A stretch of DNA of 64,000 bases. Origin: Prosthecodimorpha hirschii. Its GTDB lineage: Bacteria; Pseudomonadota; Alphaproteobacteria; Rhizobiales; Ancalomicrobiaceae. The position numbers and the translations under genes are program-made. Below, piece after piece: positions 54,240 to 62,470 of the stretch. The stretch's first letter is position 1, and every line of letters starts with the position of its first letter. The notes under the pieces are model-generated. The model worked only from the letters and a program-made list of their open reading frames with translations. It did not search any database and had not been told where the DNA came from. Location of the stretch: contig NZ_LJYW01000001.1 of NCBI RefSeq assembly GCF_001305515.1, forward strand, positions 3,290,734-3,354,733, read 5' to 3'.

Positions 54240-55607
54240 TCACGAAGCACGCGTCTGGAGAACCGGCGACCGCGCCGCCGCGAAGACGGAGACGAGTTCG
54301 GCGATCGAACCGCCGGGCAACCCGTCGACGAAGCGCTCCAGGCGGTCATGGATCGACGGGTCGAGCCCCTGCTCGGCGCCGATGCGGCGGACCAGGGCGG
54401 CCGCTCCGGCGCGGTCGAAGGCATAGTCGGTGGCGCTCGCCCGGCGGCGCTCGATCACCACCTCGCCATCCGTCGTTGTCGCTTCGATGTCGGCGGAGAG
54501 ATTGGGCACGGCCGGGTCGGTGACCACGGTGAGGCGCGCGATCAGATCGGCGACCGCGGCGTCGTGGTAGTCGGTCATCCGCCGCATATCCGGCACGCCG
54601 TGGAGAAGTGTCGTCGCGATGCAGAAGGGGATGCTCATCAGCGTCCCCGAGATGGTGGCGAAGGGACCGCGCTCGAGCATGCCGGCATAGCCGGTCTCGT
54701 AGGGGTTCATGCGCACCGTCACCGCCGCGAGGCGGCGCCCGCCGAGCCGGGCGCGCAGGGCCAGGGCCGCATCGACCGGGCTCTGGTTGAAGGCGCAGAC
54801 CGGATAGGGTTTGAAGGTGACGCGGTCGATCGCCCAATCGCGCCCGAGGCCGGCGACCAGCGCCTCGACGTCGCAGTCGGTCCGGACGAAGGCGCGGACG
54901 AAGCCGGCGCGACCTTCGAAGGCGGCCGGCGCCGACACCGATCCGGCGGCGGCCAGGGCGGCGGCGCGCAGGCCGTTCGCCGCCGCGACGCCCAGCTGAT
55001 AGCGCCACTCGTCGGTCCCGTCGGCGAAGGACTGCAGGGTGCCGCCGGTGAAGGCGGCGGCGTTGGCGAGCGCCGCGGCGGTCCGATCCGCATCGAGATC
55101 CATCAGCTTCGCGGCCGCCGCGGCAGCGCCGAGCGTGCCGTAGAGGATCGAGGCCCGCAATCCGCCGGGTGCGGTGATCGCGCCGTAGGCCGCGTCGAAC
55201 AGGCCGGCGACCTCGTAGCCGGAGAGCAGCGCCGGCAGGAGACGTTCGAGCGGCAGACCCCGCGCCTCGACCAAGGCGGTCAGCATCGGGATGACGATCG
55301 CGCCGAGATGGACGGTGCCGCAGGTGTCCTCCTGGGCGCGCCCGTGGAAGAGGGCACAATTGGCCGAGAGCGCGCCGTCGAGCGATGCCCGCCGACCGTC
55401 GCCGAGCAGGGTCGCGCCATGCTCGGGGCTGCCGTCGAGAGCGATCGCGGCGTCGGCCGCCACCCGGTGAAAGGGTGTGTCGAGGCCGCCGAGGGCGATG
55501 CCGAAGCCGTTGATGAGGCAGGCCTTCAGGCGATCCCGGGTGAATTCGGGCAAGGTCGCGTCGTCGAGCCCGACCACGAACTGCGCGATGCGGCGTGCGA
55601 GCGTCAT
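54240..55607 (-). CDS. MmgE/PrpD-family protein
   Basis: A 455-residue paralogue of the protein at 50697-52109, with LKACLINGFGIALGG, CALFHGRAQEDTCG, YEVAGLFDAAYGA, YGTLGAAAAAAKL and VTFKPYPVCAFNQSPVDAAL. The reaction could be dehydration, decarboxylation or epimerisation of a branched or tricarboxylic acid. It is divergent from the Liv-type binding protein. A palindromic site shared with two other promoters of the block lies 45 bases before its ATG. GGAGGACCAGAG precedes the ATG. Confidence 0.88.
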   Translation of the reverse strand: MTLARRIAQFVVGLDDATLPEFTRDRLKACLINGFGIALGGLDTPFHRVAADAAIALDGSPEHGATLLGDGRRASLDGALSANCALFHGRAQEDTCGTVHLGAIVIPMLTALVEARGLPLERLLPALLSGYEVAGLFDAAYGAITAPGGLRASILYGTLGAAAAAAKLMDLDADRTAAALANAAAFTGGTLQSFADGTDEWRYQLGVAAANGLRAAALAAAGSVSAPAAFEGRAGFVRAFVRTDCDVEALVAGLGRDWAIDRVTFKPYPVCAFNQSPVDAALALRARLGGRRLAAVTVRMNPYETGYAGMLERGPFATISGTLMSIPFCIATTLLHGVPDMRRMTDYHDAAVADLIARLTVVTDPAVPNLSADIEATTTDGEVVIERRRASATDYAFDRAGAAALVRRIGAEQGLDPSIHDRLERFVDGLPGGSIAELVSVFAAARSPVLQTRAS

Positions 55608-55651
55608 GTCTCTGGTCCTCCCATCCGGCTCTCCGGCGCGGCGACGGGAAT

Positions 55652-55665
55652 ATACTCATCGGTAC
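55652..55665. promoter_or_regulatory. TetR operator candidate, site 1
   Basis: ATACT-CATC-GGTAC, 45 bases upstream of the MmgE/PrpD ATG. It is followed after 14 bases by AAGAATAATCGCC (55680-55692), which recurs at site 3 at nearly the same distance. Confidence 0.55.
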
Positions 55666-56011
55666 TAAAATCTTCCAATAAGAATAATCGCCAAGTCACC
55701 GCCTGGCCCTTGTGCCCCGAGCCGGCCGCCGGCCGCCGGCCGCCGGGCGCGTAGGCGACGACCGCTGCCGCCCCTCCGGGAGACCGAGGCAAGCCAGGAT
55801 GCTCGGCACCTGGAAACGAACAGGCACGTCGCGGGCGCGGCGATGATGGTCGACGTGGCGCGGTGCGGCGGAACCGGCTGCGTCCGCCCGAAGCCGCGGC
55901 CGATGGGGCCTTCAGACGGCCCGCGGTCGCGCCCGTGCCCGCGGTGCCGGGGGCGTCGATGCCGTCCCCGGATCGTCCCGCCCCGGCTTGGCAACCGCCG
56001 AACGCTTCGTT

Positions 56012-56025
56012 ATACTCATGCGTAT
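56012..56025. promoter_or_regulatory. TetR operator candidate, site 2
   Basis: ATACT-CATG-CGTAT, 67 bases upstream of the Liv binding-protein ATG. The bases after it (ATTCTTCGACCGATAAGGAT) resemble those after site 3. Confidence 0.6.
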
Positions 56026-56091
56026 ATTCTTCGACCGATAAGGATGTGGTGCGCCGCGGACATCGGGAACGAAGATGCCAGGGAGACGTCC

Positions 56092-57321
56092 ATGTCGATG
56101 GGAACACGCCGTGATCTGTTTCGAGGATTGGCCGGTATCGGCGCTGCGGCGCTGCTGGCGCGGGGCGGCCGTGCCGTCGCGCAGGACTCCTCGGTCATCC
56201 GCCTGGGCCTGACCACCGCGCTGACCGGGCCCTACAACGAGTTCGGCGAAGGCAACAAGCGCGGCTTCGATCTCGCGATCGAGCAGTGGAACGCCAAGGG
56301 CGGCATCGACGGCCGCAAGATCGAGATCGTGACCGCGCTCGACGACCAGATGGTGCCCGACCGCGCCGCCCAGAACATGCGCCGCCTGCTCGACGACCCG
56401 TCGCTGACCGCCATCCTCGGTCCGGCCGGCAGTGGCGCCACCATGGCGGTGATCGACATGGTCACCGCCAGCGGCAGGCCCTACGTGAACGCGCTCGCCC
56501 AGGCGACCGCGGCGACCTATCCGCAGACCTTCGGCAAGGCGCCGCGGCGCAACGTCTTCACCTTCGGCATCATCAGCAATGTCGAAGCCGAGGTGCTCGG
56601 CACCTATGTGGCCAAGACCTTCAAATCGATTGCGGTGATGCACGAGAGCACCAGCTACGGCGTCTCCGGCCGCGACACCCTGCTCGGCGTGGTCAAGCAG
56701 CATCGACCGGACGTGAAGATCGCCGTCGAGGCCTACAATCAGCGGGCCACCGACGTCACGGCCCAGTTGGTGCGCCTGCAGCAGAGCGACGCCGAGGCGT
56801 TCCTGGTGATCGGCCTGGGTACCGACCTCGTCAACATCCGCCGCAGCATGGCCCGCCTCGGTCTGAAGCAGCCGCTGGTGACCAGTGCCGGCGGCCTGTC
56901 GCTGCCCTATTTCGAAGGCGCCGGCGACGCGGCGGTCGGCACCGTCGCGCCGATGGTCGGCGTCCTCGTCGAAGACGAGCCGCGGCCGGAGGTGACGCGC
57001 TTCGTCGAGGCCTACAAGGCCCGCTTCGGCACCGATCGCTACTGGGGTCCGGACCCGCAGCGTCCCCAGATCCAGATGTCGCTGATCGTCATCCCTGCCT
57101 ATGACGGCGCCAACCTGCTGCTCGAGGGCATCCGCCGGGCGAAGTCGACCGAGCCGGCGGCGATCATCGCGGCGCTGGAAGGCATCCGCGACTACCCCGG
57201 CGTCAACACGATCTACAACTTCTCGGCCGACCGCCATCACGGCATCGGTACCGAGAGCCTCGCCATGCTGCGCGTCGTCAAGAAGGGCGAGAAGCTCGGT
57301 CTCGAGGTGCTCAAGGGCTGA
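56092..57321 (+). CDS. Branched-chain amino acid-type ABC solute-binding protein (LivJ family), Tat-exported
   Basis: A 409-residue type I periplasmic binding protein. The N-terminus has a twin-arginine signal (GTRRDLFRGLAGIG, then AVAQD). The mature part shows the family pattern: LGLTTALTGPYNEFGEGNKR, QNMRRLLDDPSLTAILGPAG and VIPAYDGANLLLEGI. GGGAG lies six bases before ATG 56092. Its Liv-type permeases and ATPases follow. The ligand may be an aromatic or branched carboxylate, since the block also encodes an acyl-CoA ligase. Confidence 0.93.
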   Translation: MSMGTRRDLFRGLAGIGAAALLARGGRAVAQDSSVIRLGLTTALTGPYNEFGEGNKRGFDLAIEQWNAKGGIDGRKIEIVTALDDQMVPDRAAQNMRRLLDDPSLTAILGPAGSGATMAVIDMVTASGRPYVNALAQATAATYPQTFGKAPRRNVFTFGIISNVEAEVLGTYVAKTFKSIAVMHESTSYGVSGRDTLLGVVKQHRPDVKIAVEAYNQRATDVTAQLVRLQQSDAEAFLVIGLGTDLVNIRRSMARLGLKQPLVTSAGGLSLPYFEGAGDAAVGTVAPMVGVLVEDEPRPEVTRFVEAYKARFGTDRYWGPDPQRPQIQMSLIVIPAYDGANLLLEGIRRAKSTEPAAIIAALEGIRDYPGVNTIYNFSADRHHGIGTESLAMLRVVKKGEKLGLEVLKG

Positions 57322-57397
57322 ACCGAGCGGTCTGCACGCGCTCAGGGCGGGCCGGGCGACCGGTCCGTCCCCGTCGTCGCCTCGCCCGGAGACCCCC

Positions 57398-58282
57398 ATG
57401 CGGTTCACCATCACGCTCGCAGTCGCCGGCCTCAGCGTCGGGTCGATCTACGCCCTGATCGCGGTCACGCTGAACCTGACCTTCTGGACCACCCGGACCG
57501 TCAACTTCGGTCAGGGCGCGATCCTGATGCTGTGCACCATGGCGACGGCGGTCGCCGCCCGGTCGGGCGTGCCGATCTGGCTCGCCGGGACCGTCGGCAT
57601 CCTCGCCTCGGCCTTCGCCATGGTGATCGCCGAGCGGGTCTGCGTCCTGCCCGCCTCCAAGGTCGGCGGCAGCATGGGCTGGGCGGTGTCGACGCTCGGC
57701 TTCGGCATCCTGATCCAGGGCATCGTGTCGAAATATCTCGGCAATCAGGCGGTCGCCTTCCCCGACGTGGTGCTCGACGCCGCGCAGTTCGTCGATCTCT
57801 TCGGCATCCGGATCGGCGCCCAGTACCTCGTCGTCTTCGCCTTCTCGCTCACCGTCATCGCGCTTCTCGATCTCGCCATCCGCTATACGGTCTGGGGTCG
57901 GGTCGTGCAGGCGGTGGCGCAGGACCCGGAATTGACCCGGGTCTTCGGCGTGCCGATGCGTCGGGTGGTGGTCGTCTCCTTCGCCCTCTCCGGCGCCATG
58001 GCGGGCGTCGCCGGCATCCTCACCGCCCAGATCATCGGCACGGTCGATCCGGCCTTCGGCTTCAGCCTGCTGATCTCCGGCTTCGTCGCCTCGATCGTCG
58101 GGGGCTTCGGGCGCAACTGGGGCGCCCTCCTCGGCGGCCTAGTGATCGGCGTCATCGAGCAGGTCGTCGGCGGCTACGTGTCGACGGCGGCCGGCCACGG
58201 CGTGTCGCTGGCGGTCCTGATGGTGGTGCTCGCGGTCCGGCCGCAGGGCCTTCTCGGCCGCGCGGAGGCGGTCAAGGCATGA
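57398..58282 (+). CDS. livH: Branched-chain-type ABC permease (LivH family)
   Basis: A 294-residue membrane protein with the LivH features VGSIYALIAVTLNLTFWTTR, TVNFGQGAILML and LIISGFVASIVGGFGRNWGALLGG-like end motif. It has about eight hydrophobic segments. ATG 57398 follows a CCGGAGACCCC ribosome site. Its stop overlaps the next gene (ATGA). Confidence 0.93.
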   Translation: MRFTITLAVAGLSVGSIYALIAVTLNLTFWTTRTVNFGQGAILMLCTMATAVAARSGVPIWLAGTVGILASAFAMVIAERVCVLPASKVGGSMGWAVSTLGFGILIQGIVSKYLGNQAVAFPDVVLDAAQFVDLFGIRIGAQYLVVFAFSLTVIALLDLAIRYTVWGRVVQAVAQDPELTRVFGVPMRRVVVVSFALSGAMAGVAGILTAQIIGTVDPAFGFSLLISGFVASIVGGFGRNWGALLGGLVIGVIEQVVGGYVSTAAGHGVSLAVLMVVLAVRPQGLLGRAEAVKA

Positions 58283-60096
58283 CGCGGATCCGGTTTCTCC
58301 TCGGTGCGGTCCTGTGCGACGCCCGCTTCGTCGGCTTGCTCGCGCTGGCGATCGTCGCCGCCGCCCCCCACCTGTCCGAAGCGACCCGGCAGCTGATCTC
58401 CTTCGCGGTGATCAACATCCTGATCGCCTGCAGCATCAACCTCCTGACCGGCATGGCCGGACAGATCTCGCTCGGCCAAGCCGCCTTCATGGGCATCGCC
58501 GCCTATGCGTCGGTGCTGCTGGTCAAGGTCGCCGGCTGGCCCTTCGCCCTGTCGGTGCCGGCGGGAGCCTTGATGGCGGCGGCGGCGGGTTGGATCCTGT
58601 CCTGGCCGGCCGGCCGGGTGCGCGAATTCTATCTGGCGATGATGACCCTCGGCTTCGGCATGATCTTCGTCGAGGTGGTGCGCGAATGGGATTCCGTGAC
58701 CGGCGGCGTCATGGGCATCACCGGCATCCCGTCGCCGCAGTTGCGCAGTCTCGTCGTTTTCGGCCGAACCCTCGACACGGCCGACTATCTTCGCCTGCTG
58801 GCGGTCATCGCTGCGGCCGTCCTGTTCTGGCTGTCCGGCCTCAACCGTTCGCGCGTCGGCCGGGCCTTCTTCGCCGTCCACGAATCGGAGACCGCCGCCG
58901 ACAGCATCGGGATCGACAGCGCCATGGTGAAACGGCAGGCCTATACGCTCTCCGCCGGCCTCGCCGGGCTTGCCGGTGCCCTCTATGGACACCTCGTCAG
59001 CTATGTCGGACCGGAGAGCTTCGAGCTCCACCGTTCGATCGAGATCCTGGTGATGTCGGTGATCGGCGGCCTCGGCTCGCTGCCCGGGCAGGTGGTCGGC
59101 GCCGTCGCCCTGACCTGGCTTCCGCTCCAGCTCGAGGTCTTCGAAGACTTCAAGTTCATCCTCTACGGCGCCGTGCTGGTCGCGATCTTCGTTGTCATGC
59201 CGCGCGGTCTCGCCGGCCTGCTGTTTCCGCCGCCCCGGATGATCCGTCCGGCCTGGCGCCAGGCGGCGGCGCCCCCAACCGCCACGACCGGGGGCAGCGC
59301 CCGGCGGGTCGTCGGACGGACGGTGCTCGCCTGGACGGGGCTCAGGCGGTCCTTCGGCGGCCTCACCGCCGTCGCCGACTTCTCCTGCGAGCTCGCCGCC
59401 GGCGAGGTCCTCGGTCTGATCGGTCCCAACGGGTCGGGCAAGAGCACGACGATCAACGTGCTGAGCGGGCTCTATCCGCCGTCCTCCGGCCGCATCGAGC
59501 TGGCCGGGGCCGACGTCTCGGGCCTGCCCCCGCACGTCGTCGCCCGGCGAGGCATGGTGCGCACCTTCCAGGATCCGCGTCTCGTCGGCCGGTTCACGGT
59601 GCTGGAAAACGTCCTGCTCGGCGCCCATGTCCACGCGCGCTACGGCGCGCTCGAGGCCGGGTTCGGAATCGGTCGCATCCGCCGCGACGAACCGGCTGCG
59701 ATCGCCCGGGCGGCCGGCGTGCTGACCGCGATGGGGCTCGACGACGTCGCCGACCGGGTGCTGGAGACCTTGCCCTACGGCTATCGTCGTCTGGTCGAGG
59801 TGGCCCGCGCCCTGATGGTCGAGCCCGACGTATTGCTGCTCGACGAACCCGCCGCCGGCCTCTCGGAGGGCGAGATCGGCCGGCTGGAGCGCGCCGTGCT
59901 CGATCTGCGCGCCGCCGGCGTCGCCGTGCTGATCGTCGACCACCACATGGACTTCCTCGCCCGCGTCGTCGACCGCGTGGTCGTGCTCGACGGCGGTCGC
60001 GAGATCTTCCGGGGCGCCATCGGCGCCATGCGCGACGATCCGAAGGTCGCCGAATGCTATCTCGGGCGGATGGAGACGACCGATGCTCGAGGTTGA
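58279..60096 (+). CDS. LivM-LivG fusion: permease and ATP-binding domain in one protein
   Basis: A 605-residue protein. Residues 1-325 are a LivM-type permease (INLLTGMAGQISLGQAAFMG, YLAMMTLGFGMIF, VIGGLGSLPGQVVGAV). After a linker of about 25 residues, residues 350-605 are a LivG-type ATPase with Walker A GPNGSGKST (about 382-390), LPYGYRRLVEVARALM and Walker B VLLLDEPAAGLSEGE. LivM-LivG fusions occur in proteobacteria. Its tethered ATPase would pair with LivF. It overlaps livH by 4 bp and livF by 14 bp. Confidence 0.93.
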   Translation: MTRIRFLLGAVLCDARFVGLLALAIVAAAPHLSEATRQLISFAVINILIACSINLLTGMAGQISLGQAAFMGIAAYASVLLVKVAGWPFALSVPAGALMAAAAGWILSWPAGRVREFYLAMMTLGFGMIFVEVVREWDSVTGGVMGITGIPSPQLRSLVVFGRTLDTADYLRLLAVIAAAVLFWLSGLNRSRVGRAFFAVHESETAADSIGIDSAMVKRQAYTLSAGLAGLAGALYGHLVSYVGPESFELHRSIEILVMSVIGGLGSLPGQVVGAVALTWLPLQLEVFEDFKFILYGAVLVAIFVVMPRGLAGLLFPPPRMIRPAWRQAAAPPTATTGGSARRVVGRTVLAWTGLRRSFGGLTAVADFSCELAAGEVLGLIGPNGSGKSTTINVLSGLYPPSSGRIELAGADVSGLPPHVVARRGMVRTFQDPRLVGRFTVLENVLLGAHVHARYGALEAGFGIGRIRRDEPAAIARAAGVLTAMGLDDVADRVLETLPYGYRRLVEVARALMVEPDVLLLDEPAAGLSEGEIGRLERAVLDLRAAGVAVLIVDHHMDFLARVVDRVVVLDGGREIFRGAIGAMRDDPKVAECYLGRMETTDARG

Positions 60097-60790
60097 GACT
60101 CTCGCCGTCTCCTATGGCGCTGTCCGCGCGGTGCGCGGCGTGTCGCTGCGTGCCGAGCCGGGACGGATCACCGCGATCCTCGGCGCCAACGGCTCGGGCA
60201 AGTCCTCGCTGATCCGCGCCGTCATGGGGCTTGTGGCGGCGAGCGGAACCGTCCGTCTGGACGGCGTCGACGTTTCGGCGCTCGGCGCCGAACGCCGCGC
60301 CCATCTCGGTCTCGGCTGCGTGCTCGAAGGGCGGCGCCTGTTTCGCGGCCTTACGGTCGAGGAGAATCTCGAGGTCGCCTGGCGCTTCGGCCGCCGCCAC
60401 GCCGGCTTCGCCGCAATGCGGGCCGCCGTCTTCGACCGCTTTCCGGCGCTTGCGGAGAAGCGATCGGTGGCCGCCGGCCTGCTGTCCGGCGGCCAGCAAC
60501 AGATGCTGATCGTCTCCTCGGCGACCATTCGCAGTCCGCGCTGGCTGATGCTCGACGAGCCGTCGCTCGGCCTGGCGCCGGTCATCGTCCAGCAGCTCTT
60601 CGATTTCGTCGTCGACCTGGCACGCAGCCGCGAGACCACCGTGCTCCTGACCGAACAGATGGCGTCGATGGCCCTGCGCATCGCCGACTACGGCTGGGTG
60701 CTGCGGCAGGGCACTCTGGCGGTGGCCGGCGATCGCGCGCTGCTCGCCTCGCCCGAAGGAAGCCGTCGCCTGGCCGAGGCCTATCTCTGA
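60083..60790 (+). CDS. livF: Branched-chain-type ABC ATP-binding protein (LivF family)
   Basis: A 235-residue ATPase with Walker A GANGSGKSSL, signature LSGGQQQMLIVSSATI, Walker B WLMLDEPSLGLAP and switch TEQMASMAL. The signature helix has SSATI where most LivF proteins have ARALM, a mild departure. It overlaps the LivM-LivG gene at its start and, at its end, the TetR gene on the opposite strand by 10 bp. Confidence 0.93.
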   Translation: MLEVETLAVSYGAVRAVRGVSLRAEPGRITAILGANGSGKSSLIRAVMGLVAASGTVRLDGVDVSALGAERRAHLGLGCVLEGRRLFRGLTVEENLEVAWRFGRRHAGFAAMRAAVFDRFPALAEKRSVAAGLLSGGQQQMLIVSSATIRSPRWLMLDEPSLGLAPVIVQQLFDFVVDLARSRETTVLLTEQMASMALRIADYGWVLRQGTLAVAGDRALLASPEGSRRLAEAYL

Positions 60791-61431
60791 GCGGCGCCGA
60801 CGCGCGCCAGCGGTTCGGCGCCGAGGCTGCGCAGGACGTGGGCGACCATCGTGTCGGCGATTTCCTCGCGCGGCACGCTGAAGGATTCGCGGTACCAGGC
60901 GAAGGCGTAGCTGACCATGCCGGCGACGATCAGGCTGGCGACGGCGAGATTGTCGAAGCGGAAGACGCCCGCCTCGCGCCCCTCGGCGAGCAGCGCGCGC
61001 AAGTGGTGGTCGATGTCCCGCCGCATGGCGGCGATGCGGGCGGCAGCCTCTTCCGGCAGGTTGAGCTGTTCGCGGAAATAGATCGCCACCAGCTTGTGGT
61101 GATCGAGGACAACGGCGGTGAAGTCGCGCACGAGGCGTTCGAGCTTCTCCTGCGGTCCGAGGTCGAGCGCCACCGCCGCGGCGATCACCGCGAGCGCTTC
61201 ACGCGTGCCGCGTTCGCAGATCTCCACCAGGAGATCGACCTTGCTCTTGAAGTGGTAATAGACGAAGGGCTTGGTCGCGCCGAGCCGCTCGGCCACGGCG
61301 TCGACGGATGTCGGCAGATACCCCTTGCGATAGAAGAGCTCGACGGCCTCGCCGAGTATCCGCTCGCGCTTCAACGCGGTGATCTCGTCCCAGAGGTTCT
61401 CGCCTTCGACCGCCCGCGGTCTCTTCCCCAT
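60781..61431 (-). CDS. TetR-family transcriptional regulator
   Basis: A 216-residue protein with an N-terminal TetR helix-turn-helix (ILGEAVELFYRKGYLPTSVD, then LGATKPFVYYHFKSKVDLL) and a TetR_C ligand domain like that of FadR/PaaR-type acyl-CoA responsive regulators. AAAGGA lies eight bases before the ATG. It is convergent with livF and divergent from the SDR-ligase pair. Three ATACT-N4-nGTAy sites in the block are its likely operators. An acyl-CoA made by the ligase at 62471 could be the inducer. Confidence 0.9.
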   Translation of the reverse strand: MGKRPRAVEGENLWDEITALKRERILGEAVELFYRKGYLPTSVDAVAERLGATKPFVYYHFKSKVDLLVEICERGTREALAVIAAAVALDLGPQEKLERLVRDFTAVVLDHHKLVAIYFREQLNLPEEAAARIAAMRRDIDHHLRALLAEGREAGVFRFDNLAVASLIVAGMVSYAFAWYRESFSVPREEIADTMVAHVLRSLGAEPLARVGAAQR

Positions 61432-61567
61432 GCGACGTCCTTTCCGGTCGCGGGTCGAACGGCCGCCCGCCGCTCAGCCATAGCCCGGTTCGACGATAGT
61501 AACAATTCATACCAGCGAGTTTGGCGCCGCCTGCGGCATCGCGCCCTGGTCCGCGCTTGCCAGGATT

Positions 61568-61581
61568 ATACTGATTAGTAT
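61568..61581. promoter_or_regulatory. TetR operator candidate, site 3
   Basis: ATACT-GATT-AGTAT is a perfect 5-bp inverted repeat 70 bases before the SDR ATG. A second palindrome follows at once: ATTATTC-N10-GAATAAT (61581-61604). It is the best-formed of the three sites. Confidence 0.65.
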
Positions 61582-61650
61582 ATTATTCAGACCAACAAGA
61601 ATAATCGCCTCTCCGAAGCCGCCGACGGCCGGAGGCGCCTGGGAGGATGC

Positions 61651-62445
61651 ATGGAGAGCAAGGACTCCGCCCGCTTCGGCGGAGCGGCGGCGCCGACGTT
61701 CGGCGGGCCGGGCGCCGCGCTGGTGACCGGGGCCGGGGCCGGATTGGGCCGCGCCATCGCGGTGGCGCTGGCACGCTGCGGCGACGCGGTGATGGTCTGC
61801 GACATCGACCCGGACGGCGGGCGCGAGACCGTCGCGGCGATCGAGGCCGCCGGTGGGACCGCGCGGTTCGAGCCCTGCAACGTCGCCGTCCCGGCGGACG
61901 CCGAGCGCGCCGTCGCCGCCTGCCTCGACGCCTTCGGCCGGCTCGACCGCGCCGTCAACAACGCCGGCATCGAAGGGGCCCGCGCCGCGGTCGCCGACTA
62001 CGGCGTCGACGAATGGCGCCGCGTCATCGATATCAACCTCGGCGGCGTGTTCTTCTGTCTGCGCGCCGAGATCCCGGCGATGCTCGCCGGCGGCGGCGGC
62101 GCTATCGTCAACATCGGCTCGACCGCCTCGCTCGGCGGCGTCGCCGGCATGCCGGCCTATACGGCCGCCAAGCACGGGCTCCTCGGCCTGACCCGCGCCG
62201 CCGCGCTCGACTATGCCGACCGCGGCATCCGCATCAACGCCGTCTGCCCCGGCTCCTTCCGCACGGCGATGAGCGAACGCCTGTTCGGCGACGCGCTCGA
62301 CACGTCGATGGTCGCGACGACGCCGATGGGGCGGCTCGGCGGCCTCGACGAGATCGCCGCGGCCGTTCTCTTCCTGCTCTCGGATGCAGCCTCCTTCGTC
62401 ACCGGCGCGGCCCTGCCGGTCGAGGGCGGCAAGCGCGCCCGGTGA
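61651..62445 (+). CDS. Short-chain dehydrogenase/reductase
   Basis: A 264-residue SDR with TGAGAGLG (about residues 27-34), NNAG, and the active site in NIGSTASLGG...AYTAAKHGLLGL. The acidic turn CDIDPDGG after beta-2 favours NAD. GGGAGGAT precedes ATG 61651. It is followed 25 bases later by the acyl-CoA ligase gene. A 3-hydroxyacyl-CoA or alcohol dehydrogenase role is possible. Confidence 0.9.
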   Translation: MESKDSARFGGAAAPTFGGPGAALVTGAGAGLGRAIAVALARCGDAVMVCDIDPDGGRETVAAIEAAGGTARFEPCNVAVPADAERAVAACLDAFGRLDRAVNNAGIEGARAAVADYGVDEWRRVIDINLGGVFFCLRAEIPAMLAGGGGAIVNIGSTASLGGVAGMPAYTAAKHGLLGLTRAAALDYADRGIRINAVCPGSFRTAMSERLFGDALDTSMVATTPMGRLGGLDEIAAAVLFLLSDAASFVTGAALPVEGGKRAR

Positions 62446-62470
62446 GCACAACATCCGACGAGGACATCCC

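Larger units (their letters stand above)
55608..56091. other. Divergent regulatory gap
   Basis: A 484-base gap between the MmgE/PrpD gene and the Liv binding-protein gene. It is A/T-rich at both ends, where the two operator-like sites (55652 and 56012) lie, and GC-rich without a supported gene in the middle. Confidence 0.6.
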
